Source of the DNA: Siphonodentalium dalli
Lineage: Eukaryota; Mollusca; Scaphopoda; Gadilida; Siphonodentaliidae
DNA: 64,000 nt
Reading direction: 5' to 3'
NCBI GenBank assembly: GCA_032622095.1
Contig: CP136064.1
Location: 174,662,310-174,726,309 of the forward strand
This document shows, one piece after another, positions 54,690 to 64,000 of this stretch; positions within the stretch are counted from its first letter, which is position 1; each line of letters starts with the position of its first letter. The position numbers and the translations under genes were made by a program. Below the pieces are notes generated by a model. It worked only from the letters and a program-made list of their open reading frames with translations, searched no databases and was not told the origin of the DNA.

Positions 54690-55180
54690 TTTATGTCCAA
54701 TATGAACCTATATGTAGTCGCACAAGGATATATTGAAGTAGCGTAATAAGTATTATCTATATTTATAAAAGAGTAGGGTCTGTCATATGCGCAAAGCGCA
54801 CACAGGGGCGCCTAATGTACAAAGAGGCTGCAGGCCTTTCCGGTGATGAATAAAGGCTCCCAAAGGGAGCCTGTTTCAGCTAGTGGGCTTATAAAATTGT
54901 AAGTGGCCAAACAATATACTTGGTATAATTTCACTTCGCGAATTAATACAGTATTTAGTTCGGCCGCTTACAATATTATAAGCTCATTGGCTGCAACAGG
55001 ATCCCTTTGGGAGCCTTTATTCAGTGTCGGATGGGCCTGCTGCCCCTTTGTACATTAGGGGCCCTGTGTGCGCTACGCGCGCATGACAGACATGTCCTAC
55101 TCTTTTATATATATAGATAATATTTATTATGCTACTTCAATATATCCTTGTGCAAATATGTTCATATTAGACATAATGGT
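54690..55180. mobile_element. fold-back element, ~490 bp palindrome
   Basis: Left arm 'cacaaggatatattgaagta', 'ataaaagagtagg', 'gcgcaaagcgcacacaggg', 'taatgtacaaag', 'ataaaggctcccaaaggga' is mirrored to 55175 in reverse complement, with a roughly 70 bp centre. The arms are about 80-90% matched by eye. Confidence 0.65.
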
Positions 55181-55560
55181 GCAGGACATTTTCAGAATGA
55201 TGTCCCCAAAGGGTGAATTTAGTGATGCTACCCTGCACAGCAAGGTAGCATCGCCAACTTTCATCCTCTAGAGACCTCATCCTGTATGGCCTCATCATCT
55301 GCTAAGGGAGCCCTAGACACATATTTAATTGGGCATCTCAATTATGCATTGCGTTGCCTGTCAATTTGGGGGATATAGAGAAACTGAACTAAAAAAGAAA
55401 CCTTTTTGATAATAAAGATACTTTCCAGAGAAGATGAGGCAACAGCCGAATAAGGTCCCCAGAGGGTGAAATTAGAGATGCTAGCTAGCCCACTGTACGG
55501 GGTGGTTTCATTAAACTCACCCTCTGGGTACCTCATTCTGCAAATGACAGTAACCATATT
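55181..55560. mobile_element. palindromic element of the AGACACAC family, diverged
   Basis: Two hairpin modules ('gtccccaaagggtgaattta' ... 'tcatcctctagagacc', and 'gtccccagagggtgaaatta' ... 'actcaccctctgggtacctc') with 'agaagatgaggca' between. The outer ends have decayed. It sits beside the GLTP exon at 55596. Confidence 0.5.
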
Positions 55561-55595
55561 TTGAGCCCGGATGCTCCCCAAGTCATTGTCGTTAC

Positions 55596-55717
55596 CTTTT
55601 AAGCCAGAGTATAGAAACTCGACCCATGTCACTATCATTCTTGGCAATCTCATCGTCAATCATTGACTCAAAAGTGTCATACAGCTCTGGGTTTTTGCTG
55701 TATTTCTTCTGTAACTT
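55596..55717 (-). CDS. GLTP: glycolipid transfer protein domain, central exon
   Basis: 122 nt between 'cctcttgcag' and 'gtaacgac'. 40 residues plus two bases: KLQKKYSKNPELYDTFESMI, then DDEIAK and DSDMGRVSILWLK(R). The stretch ends in the conserved LWLKRG tryptophan motif (W96 of human GLTP stacks on the sugar headgroup), which the next exon completes. It continues in phase 0 from ...DIHGNIK in the exon at 61801, giving an unbroken D-x3-N-x2-K ligand signature. Confidence 0.85.
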
Positions 55718-56153
55718 CTGCAAGAGGTTCAGACATACAATGTATGGTGCATGACTAAAATTCATAAACAAGAAGGGTGCTGTATATACATGAGGCATGT
55801 GGCTAACTCTTAATCAAGTATTTTGTATATTGCAAACATTGTCTAAGTCGAAAAAAGGAGATAACTCCACCAAAAAAGTCTGAACAAACTCATAATCGCA
55901 GGTTCCCATGGTAGTACAGTAATGCCCTAATTACTCGACCTCTTAACCACAGCAGAATTATGGGTAACTTTTCAGGATTTAGTCGGAAATATGGCTTGTT
56001 GCCATTCATCGGAAAGCTCTCTTAGAGCTCTTTCCATCAATGTATCACATTATTATAATGAATAAATTTGAATGAAAGTGTCAATGACGCTGTAAAGAAG
56101 GTAATTTTTTTGTGATGAGCAATGAATAGATAGATTAAAAAGGAGTGTAAATG

Positions 56154-59100
56154 AAAGTGTCAATGACACTGTAGCTCAACTTGGAAAGGGAATTATTTCA
56201 TGTGTTAAAGTCAATGGAGTGATTAGGAATGTGGAAAGTTGAAAGGCCTAGTTATGCAAAGAGTAAAATCTAAGATGGCCGCTGGCAGCCATGTTTTTTT
56301 GCCAAATGACCCCAAAAAGACTCGTTCCCATTTACATGTCATTATTAACATCCAGTACAAATTTCAGTACATATGATCTGACAAATGATACGACCTGTAG
56401 CCTGTGTCAAAGGATTTAGTCATGCAAAGAGTAAAATCCCAGATGGCTGCTGGCAGCCATGTTTTTTGGCCAAATGACTCCAAAATGAATAATTCCCATC
56501 TACATGTCATTGTTAATATCTGTAACAAATTTCATGAAGATCTGACCAAACTACGACATGTAGGCCGCGCCAAAGGATTTAGTCATGCAAAGAGTTAAAT
56601 CCAAGATGGCTTCTGGTGGCCATTTTTTTTGGCCGAATGACCCCAAAATGACTCGTTCCCATCTACATGTCAATATTAACATCCATGACAAATTTCATGA
56701 TGATCAGACGAGCAGTATGACCTGTAGCCCGCGCCAATGGATTGAATTTTGAAATCCAAAATGGCGGCTGGTGGCCATTTTTTTTGCCGAATGACCCCAA
56801 AATAACTCGTTCCCATCTACATGACAATGTCAACATTCATGACAAATTTCATAAAGATCGGACCAAAGGTACGACCTGTAGCCCGTGCTAATGGATTGAA
56901 TTTTGAAATCCAAGATGGCCGCTGGTGGCCATGTTGTTTGTCCGAATGACCCCAAAATGACTTGTTCCCATCTACATTCCAATTTCAACAGTCATGACAA
57001 ATTTCATGATGATCAGACTAAAGGTATGACCTGTAGCCCGTGCTAAAGGATTTAGTCATACAAAGAGCAAAAATCCAAAATGGCTGCTGGTGGCCATGTT
57101 ATTTGGCCGAATGACCCCAAAATGACTCGTTCCCATCTACATATCATTGTTAACATCCATCAAATTATGATGATCCGACCAAATGTATGACCTGTAGGCC
57201 GTGCCAAAGACTTTAGTCATGCAAAGAGTAAAATCTAAGATGGCTGCCGGTGACCATGTTTTTTGGCCGAACAACCCCAAAATTACTCGTTCCCATCTAC
57301 ATGTCAATATTAATATCCATGACAAATTTCATGATGATCAGACAAACAGTACGACCTGTAGCCCGTGCTAATGGATTGAATATTGAAATCCAAGATGGCC
57401 ACTGGCGGCCATGTTTTTTTCCCGAATGAACCCAAAATCACTCGTTCCCATCTACATTTCAATGTCAATAGCTAAGACACATTTTATGATGATCCGACCA
57501 AGGGTACGACCTGTAGGCCGTACCAAAGAATTTAGTCATGCAAAGAGTTAAATCCAAGATGGCTTCTGGTGGCCATTTTTTTTGGCCGAATGACCCCAAA
57601 ATTACTCGTTCCCATCTACATGTCAATGTTAACATTCATGACAAATTTCATGATGATCAGACCAAAGGTATGACCTGTAGCCCGTGCACCTGGATTGAAT
57701 TTTGAAATCCAAGATGGCCGCTGGCGGCCATGTTGTTTGTCCGAATGACCCCAAAACGACTCGTTCCCATCTACATTCCAATTTCAACAGCCATGACAAA
57801 TTTCATGATGATAAGACTAAAGGTACGACCTGTAGCCCGTGCTAAAGGATTTAGTCATACAAAGAGTAAAATCCAAAATGGCTGCTGGTGGCCATGTTTT
57901 TTTGCCGAATGACCCCAAAATGACTCGTTCCAATCTACATGTCATTGTTAACATCCATGACACATTTTATGATGATCCGACCAAAGGTACGACCTGTAGG
58001 CCGTGCCAAAGAATTTAGTCATGCAAAGAGTAAATCTAAGATGGCTGCCGGCGGCCATGTTTTTGGGCCGAATGACCCCAAAATTACTCGTTCCCATCTA
58101 CATGTCAATGTTAACATTAATGACAAATTTTATGATGATCAGACCAAAGGTACGACCTGTAGCCCGCTGGCGGCCATGTTGTTTGCCCGAATGACCCCAA
58201 AATGACTCGTTCCCATCTACATTCCAATTTCAACAGCCATGACAAATTTCATAATGATCAGACTAAAGGTACGACCTGTAGCCCGTGCTAAAGGATTTAG
58301 TCATACAAAGAGTAAAATCTAAAAATAGCTGCTGGCAGCCATGTTTTTTTGCCGAATGACCCCAAAATTACTCGTTCCCATCTACATGTCAATGTTAACA
58401 TTCATGACAAATTTTATGATGATCAGACCAAAGGTACGACCTGTAGCCCGTGCTAATAGATTGAATTTTTAAATCCAAGATGGCCGCTGGCGGCCATGTT
58501 GTTTGTCCGAATGACCCCAAAATGACTCGTTCCCATCTACATTCCAATTTCAACAGCCATGACAAATTTCATAATGATCAGACTAAAGGTACGACCTGTA
58601 GCCCGTGCTAAAGGATTTAGTCATACAAAGAGTAAAATCCAAATGGCTGCTGGCGGCCATGTTTTTTTGCCAAAATGACTCGTTCCCATCTACATGTCAT
58701 TGTTAACATCCATGAAAATATTTATGATGATCCGACCAAAGGTACGACTTGTAGGCCGTGCCAAAGAATTTAGTCATGCAAAGTGTAAAATCTAAGATGG
58801 CTGCCGGTGGCCATGTTTTTTGGCCGAACAACCCCAAAATTACTCGTTCCCATCTACATGTCAATATTAACATCCATGACAAATTTCATGATGATCAGAC
58901 GAACAGTACGACCTGTAGCCCGTGCTAATGGATTGAATATTGAAATCCAAGATGGCCACTGGCGGCCATGTTTTTTCCCCGAATGAACCCAAAATGACTC
59001 GTTCCCATCTACATGTCAATGTCAACAGTTATGACAAATTTCATAATGATCCGACCAAAGGTACGACCTGTAGCCCATGCTAAAGGAAATTGTTGACGCA

Positions 59101-59171
59101 TCACGCACACACGCACCACGGACGACAAAGCCATGGCAATAGCTCAAACTTTACAAAGTAAAGTTGAGCTA
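56154..59171 (+). mobile_element. tandem-core (HINE/pearl-like) element, array 6
   Basis: Full 5' end (AGTGTCAATGACACT, TAGCTCAACTT), about 18 units of types A and B in mixed order, and a full 3' hairpin ending GAGCTA at 59171. Some consecutive blocks look duplicated (57700-58260 against 58440-58620), suggesting recent unequal exchange. Confidence 0.75.
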
Positions 59172-60839
59172 AAAATGAGCAGTAAAGGATTTAGTCACAC
59201 ACACATAAAATCAAAGATGGCTGCTGGCGGCCATGTTTTTTGGCCGAATGACCCCAAAATGACTCGTTCCCATCTACTTGTTATTGTTAACATCCATGAC
59301 AAATTTTATGATGATCAGACTAAAGGTACGACCTGTAGCCTGTGCTAAAGGATTTAGTCATACAAAGAGTAAAATCCAAGATGGCTGCTGGCGGCCATGT
59401 TTTTTGGCCGATTGACCCCAAAATTAATTGTTCCCATCTACACAACTGATCTACATGTCAATATTAACATCCATGACAAATTTCATGATTATCAGACGAA
59501 CAGTACGCCCTGTAGCCCGTGCTAATGGATTGAATTTTGAAATCAAAGATGGCCACTGCATGGCGGCCTTGTGTTTTGTCCGATTGACCCCAAAATGACT
59601 CGTTCCCATCTACATTCCAATTTCAACAGCCATGACAAATTTCATGATGATCAGACTAAAGGTACGACCTGTAGTCCGTGCTAAAGGATTTAGTCATACA
59701 AAGAGTAAAATCCAAGATGGCTGCTGGCGGCCATGTTTTTTGGCCGAATGACCCCCAAAATGACTCGTTCCCATCTACATGTCAATATTAACATCCATGA
59801 CAAATTTTATGATCAGACTAAAGGTACGACCTGTAGCCCGTGCTAAAGGATTTAGTCATACAAAGAGTAAAATCCAAGATGGCTGCTGGTGGCCATGTTT
59901 TTTGGGCGAATGACCCCCAAAATGACTCGTTCCCATCTACATGTCATTGTTAACATCCATGACAAATTTTATGATGATCAGACTAAAGGTACGACCTGTA
60001 GCCCGTGCTAAAGGATTTAGTCACACAAAGAGTAAAATTCAAGATGGCTGCTGGCGGCCATGTTTTTGGGCCGAATGACCCCAAAATGACTCGTTCCCAT
60101 CTACATTCCTATTTCAACAGCCATGACAAATTTTATGATGATCAGACTAAAGGTAGGACCTGTAGCCCATGCTAAAGGATTTAGTCATACAAAGAGTAAA
60201 ATCCAAGATGGCTGCTGGTGGCCATGTTTTTGGGCCGATTGACCCCAAAATGACTCGTTCCTATCTACATGTCATTGTTAACATACATGACAAATTTCAT
60301 GATGATCAGACGAACAGTGCGACCTGTGGCCCGTGCTAATGGATTGAATTTTGAAAACAAAGAGGGCCACTGGCGGCCATGTTTTTTGTCCGAATGACCC
60401 CAAAATGACTTGTTCCCATCTACATTCCAATTTCAACAGCCATGACAAATTTCATGATGATCAGACTAAAGGTACGACCTGTAGAGGGTGCTAAAGGATT
60501 TAGTCATACAAAGAGTAAAATCCAAGATGGCTGCTGGCGCCCATGTTTTTTGCCCGAATGACCCAAAAATGACTCGTTCCCATCTACATGTCATTGTTAA
60601 CATCCATGACAAATATTATGATGATCCGACCAAAGGTACGACCTGTACCCCGTGCTAAAGGATTTAGTCATGCAAAGAGTAAATGTTGATGTCAACAGCT
60701 ATGACAAATTTCATAATGATCCGATCAAAGGTACGACCTGTAGCCTGTATTGTTGACGCATCACGTACACACGCACACATGGACGACAGATGACAAAGCC
60801 ATGGCAATAGCTCAAACTTTACAAAGTAAAGTTGAGCTA
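59172..60839 (+). mobile_element. tandem-core array 7, no 5' end, full 3' end
   Basis: Follows array 6 with no 5' end between them: 'aaaatgagcagtaaaggatt' leads directly into about nine more units, then the 3' end 'gccatggcaatagctcaaac'...GAGCTA at 60839. Either an element with two 3' ends or an end-to-end fusion. Confidence 0.7.
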
Positions 60840-61425
60840 AAAATGATCAAGGAAATATGGGTTGATACAAAAATCGGACTTGGCACTGAAAGGGTTAAAA
60901 TACACCAGCGTTTCCACAAGGGCGCATCCTATCCAGTCTGAGATGGCTGTTATGCCTCTTCTGGTTTCCCTCTTCAGCACAGTTGTCAAAACATAAACAA
61001 AACATGACATCTTCTAAAGGATATTTGACAGCATACGTTTACTATCAACAATAGTCATGCAAATTGTGTGTTATTATGTACAGCTGTCATCAAAATGTAC
61101 ACAGCTAGCATCAATGGATAAATTAAGAAACACCTCAGCGATTTTTGTCAACAAATCATACTCAAGTTTATGTTGAAGGGAGCAAATATATTAAACGTGC
61201 ACACCCAAATAAGCAAAATGCATGATGGAAATTTTTTATGAACTTAGACAACGTGCATGCACATTTATTTGGAACACTAAAGTCTTTTTTTAAAGAATAA
61301 TGTAGGAAGACACGTTCGGACAAAGGTCAACTCAGAAATTGTATTTAAATTATTGGAGATAATAAAGAATTATTTTGGAACCATGAATACATTTTTGAAG
61401 ATGGTCTAGCTGTATCTCTTCCTAT
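60840..61425. other. unassigned stretch
   Basis: Apart from the TTAA family 2 end at about 60860-60897, nothing recognised. Confidence 0.35.
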
Positions 61426-61770
61426 ACCAAGTTTTGTATAGTTTCCTGGGTATAAAATAATAAATATGAATCGAATAAATATGAATCTGATAATGCTTCT
61501 ATCAATAATATTGATTTCATTTCAAATTTCATGGTATAATAATATACACAATCAAATTGGGACATTTTATGGCTTAAGATCACTCGGAGCATAGCATGCG
61601 GGATAACACTATCTAAAAATTCTAAAAATAGTAATGCAAAATTGTCACAAATGATCATTGCATTATATTAAAAATTTTGATATAAAATAAATATTAATTT
61701 ATAGAAGTGTTTCCAGACATACATGTGTCTTATTATTTTTTACCCCAGAAACTACCGGTATATAAAACAT
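61426..61770. mobile_element. imperfect inverted-repeat element, second copy
   Basis: 'gtatagtttcctgggtataa', 'ataataaatatgaat' and 'ctatcaataatattgattt' match the left arm of 15004-15500. The right arm 'ccccagaaactaccggtata' is the inverse. Confidence 0.45.
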
Positions 61771-61800
61771 ATTTAGGGAGATAGACCATTTTTAACTTAC

Positions 61801-61856
61801 CTTTATGTTTCCATGTATATCTTTCCTGGGCATTTTGAATGACGCACCAAGATTAT
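61801..61856 (-). CDS. GLTP: glycolipid transfer protein domain, D-N-K ligand exon
   Basis: 56 nt between a T-rich acceptor ('ataatttttttttag') and gtaagt. Two bases finish an Asp codon, then NLGASFKMPRKDIHGNIK. LG..F....D(I/V).GN(I/L).K is the hallmark of the GLTP fold. The Asp and Asn (D48, N52) and, with the first residue of the next exon, Lys (K55) bind the sugar headgroup. It ends in phase 0 and joins the exon at 55717. The short exon size and perfect motif make a chance match unlikely. Confidence 0.85.
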
Positions 61857-62813
61857 CTAAAAAAAAATTATGAAGAGAAAACATAAATGATGCCTCTGAA
61901 AGTGACCCTCACTTGTCAGATATTGTGAAATGTGAATTATATAGAGTTGGAATGATTAATCAACTAGTCAATATTGGTTCAAATTTTGGCCAAAATAAAA
62001 TTTCTTATAAAGTAATACATTGTACTAGTTTTGACTGATACTATTCATGGCTGCATGCATTTTCTGGACACAATTAGTGTTGACCATCTTGGTTGTGTAT
62101 GCCTAATCATTTCAGCACTAGAATGATATAACATGTACATCGGAATTCACTATTATTTATATGAAGATTTGAGGATAGGTTGTTACTACTAGCAGTGAAT
62201 GTAACATATTTCAAACACAGGAACCATAAAATAATAGAGAATGGGAAAACTATTTGTCAGTGACAATGGCTAGCTTACACATGTCTGGATGGATTAGCCA
62301 TTCTGGCTGCTTTATCGCTTGCCTGTCAAGTAGCTGAAAATGGGAAGATTCGATCCCAAGAAGAGTAGGGCCCATACTTTTCAGTACCAGGAAGATTCAG
62401 CCAAAAAGATTCGGCCTGGGGATATTCTGTTGGCTTTTTAAAAATTGTAATAAATTTCTGCAGGGTCTCTCGTGGGTACCGATTGATCTAAAAAAAAGTT
62501 GTCTTATTAAACGAATATTAATTTGTGATAATAACTAATTAAGTGGTTATCACATAGAGAGTAATTAATTGGTTCCGAGAATTACGTTAAATTATTCATG
62601 AGAGGTGAGACTTTTTTTTTACGTTTTTTAAACATGAACTGACTGATCTGACATCATAAAACCATCATTTCATTTATAAGTTTTTTTTCTATACCAGAAA
62701 CTAATTAGATCGTTCCTTCAAAAGAGGAAATTTTAACACGTTATGAATTTTTGTCAGCCTAGCAAAAATTCTAATGATCGCCTCTTATAAAGAGCATCCG
62801 GATGTTTTCTTAC
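61857..62813 (-). other. probable GLTP intronic region, missing small exon
   Basis: A small exon entering in phase 2 and leaving in phase 1 is required between the tentative first exon and the exon at 61856. I could not find it. The rest is AT-rich. Confidence 0.35.
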
Positions 62814-62920
62814 CCAAAAGAAGTAAATAAGAGTGTTTGCATTTTTGACAGTTTGTACTCTTTTTCAATTCTGGTAAAAGTGATGGATGCCTTTGTGAAT
62901 TTTTGCGATGTCTGTGCCAT
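62814..62920 (-). CDS. GLTP: tentative first exon of the GLTP gene
   Basis: ATG at 62918-62920 opens MAQTSQKFTKASITFTRIEK, then EYKLSKMQTLLFTSF, and ends at a strong donor (GG|gtaagaaa). Length, helix-like composition and position 1 kb upstream of the first certain exon suit a GLTP N-terminus, which varies between homologues. The phase (2) does not match the exon at 61856, so one more exon must lie between. A second frame across the same stretch is also open, so this is only suggestive. Confidence 0.35.
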
Positions 62921-64000
62921 ATGAGTGATGGTGATTGCAAGTATTTTGGAATTTGGTACCTCGCTTCTGGGTTCATGAAACTGATATTTTCAATAAATAT
63001 GACAGGCGTGATTGCTTTGATTGGGTCAATAAAGAATTCTGCTTCTGCATAATATAGGCCTATATTACTAGTTTACTATTTATCAGTGAGCATCTTTGAG
63101 GCGCAAGTCAGTATAAAATCTGACTCTTTAACCCACTTTGAGCGGACAATAACCTGGACATCAAGTCAAAACGAGTACCGGTACTTGAGTATAAATAGCA
63201 GCAGGTCAGACCTGTGTTCATAACCTGAATTCTTCTAAACCATTTTTTGCACAGGATATCATACACTGTACATCAAATAGGTGATAATTTTGTATACAAA
63301 CAATGACGTCACAGACCATGTGTGTCGGCTGCTGGTAGACAAAAGCTATCAAAACAAAGGTCAGCTTTGTAGGCCTACAGATCAACACACACTGCCGTCC
63401 AACAAAACATGCTATACAGTATACATTCCTCTTATACGTGAAATAGTTATTGTAAAGTTCTTCCAGTGGCACAAGGACATATTTTTATGTGAAAACTGGT
63501 GCAAATTATTATCATAACTGACCAGCCCCGAAGAAGTTGGATACCTTTCAATAGGATTAAGTATTAGTTCCACCGCAGATCGATGCTGCAATTTAAATCG
63601 CAGATGGTAAAAAAAAATGCAGGTGGAGAAAAATAGCAAGCCCGCAGAAGCTGCGATGAGCACTGTGATGTAAATTATACCCTTCTACTTGACAAAGTTA
63701 TGTATAGGACTCTAGTGTGAAAACAAAGGCAAAGGGTTATATAGTACATTCTCCTCATCATGTAATTATAGATGTAGTGAATGTACGGCCGTATCTCATG
63801 TTTCTAAACAAAACACTATGCTATTTATATTATATCAAGTCAAACTTGAACATTGAACAACAAATTATATATTTTTAATTGTGTATCAGTCAACTGCACC
63901 GCTTTCGTAATGTCAGCAATTGAGGCATCCCTCTTCTCTCTGTCGGCGTAGCAGAGGGCAGAAACATTATATAAACACTCCCTTTCCTACCACAACTCAA
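62921..64000. other. unassigned right end, possible GLTP promoter region
   Basis: No supported gene. If the tentative first exon is right, the GLTP promoter lies here. Short open frames at 63218-63663 on both strands overlap each other and lack known domains. Confidence 0.35.

Larger units (their letters stand above)
55718..61800 (-). other. GLTP intron filled by tandem arrays
   Basis: A 6.1 kb intron (GT donor at 61800, AG acceptor at 55718). It holds a mariner-type half MITE (55917-56035), a stray 5' end of the tandem-core family (56073-56100), arrays 6 and 7 (56154-60839), a right end of TTAA family 2 (about 60860-60897) and an inverted-repeat element (61430-61770). Confidence 0.7.

Noticed and set aside
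28545-60839. Tandem arrays as a CRISPR array
   Set aside because: Units of 150-165 bp without short constant repeats and unique spacers, in a eukaryotic genome with spliced genes.
62785-62976. Minus frame MNPEARYQIPKYLQ as a gene
   Set aside because: A different frame over the same stretch (MAQTSQ...) has a better start and donor and suits the neighbouring GLTP exons.

Overview
This window looks like an intron- and repeat-rich piece of a nuclear animal genome, most likely a bivalve or another lophotrochozoan. The reasons are: spliced exons with GT/AG borders for two housekeeping-type animal genes; an AT-rich background; LINE, Penelope-like, hAT-, piggyBac- and mariner-type elements; and tandem-core elements with units of about 150-165 bp, which resemble the 'pearl' elements described from bivalves. 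I see no operon, prokaryotic gene, rRNA, tRNA or CRISPR array. The species cannot be named from the sequence alone.

Real genes are few. (1) On the + strand, two exons (4826-4940 and 9427-9576) encode the C-terminal half of mitochondrial ribosomal protein uL18m (MRPL18), separated by a 4.5 kb intron full of retroelement debris. (2) On the - strand, four well supported exons and one tentative first exon (62920 down to 48952) encode a glycolipid transfer protein (GLTP) domain with the D/N/K, W and H ligand residues. Its last exon was not found. (3) An unidentified terminal exon lies on the - strand at 49-116, and three weaker exon-like pieces lie at 403-519 (+), 15785-15836 (+) and 46662 onward (+).

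Everything else is mobile DNA, much of it nested. 0.7-3.2 kb: a hAT-type element with an inserted repeat. 4.0-4.5 kb: two TTAA-flanked piggyBac-type miniature elements. 6.3-10.5 kb: tandem-core fragments, a double LINE 3' end, and an 813 bp hAT-type element with a perfect 8 bp target duplication. 11.5-14.5 kb: a jockey-like LINE with a 449-residue uninterrupted reverse transcriptase part. 17.0-19.6 kb: one tandem-core element nested in another. 19.7-22.8 kb: a LINE pseudogene split by two later insertions. 26.3-28.2 kb: a LINE 3' end with poly(A) tail and 11 bp target duplication. 28.5-32.7 kb: a large tandem array. 35.3-37.4 kb: a piggyBac-like element inside a palindromic mariner-type element. 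37.9-41.0 kb: further terminal-inverted-repeat elements. 41.6-44.2 kb: two more arrays. 44.5-47.9 kb: two hAT-like elements. 50.8-53.2 kb: a Penelope-like element 3' part inside a split TTAA element. 54.7-55.2 kb: a long palindrome. 56.1-60.8 kb: the largest arrays, lying inside a GLTP intron.

The most interesting observation is modular. Several tandem-core families with unrelated internal repeats end in the same short hairpin, TAGCTC...GAGCTA followed by A-rich DNA. One of them also carries the mirror motif TAGCTCAACTT just inside its 5' end, behind a palindrome. This fits non-autonomous Helitron/Helentron-like elements (HINEs) that have exchanged cores. About 75 copies of one core lie in this window, and each carries an inverted pair of YY1-like motifs.
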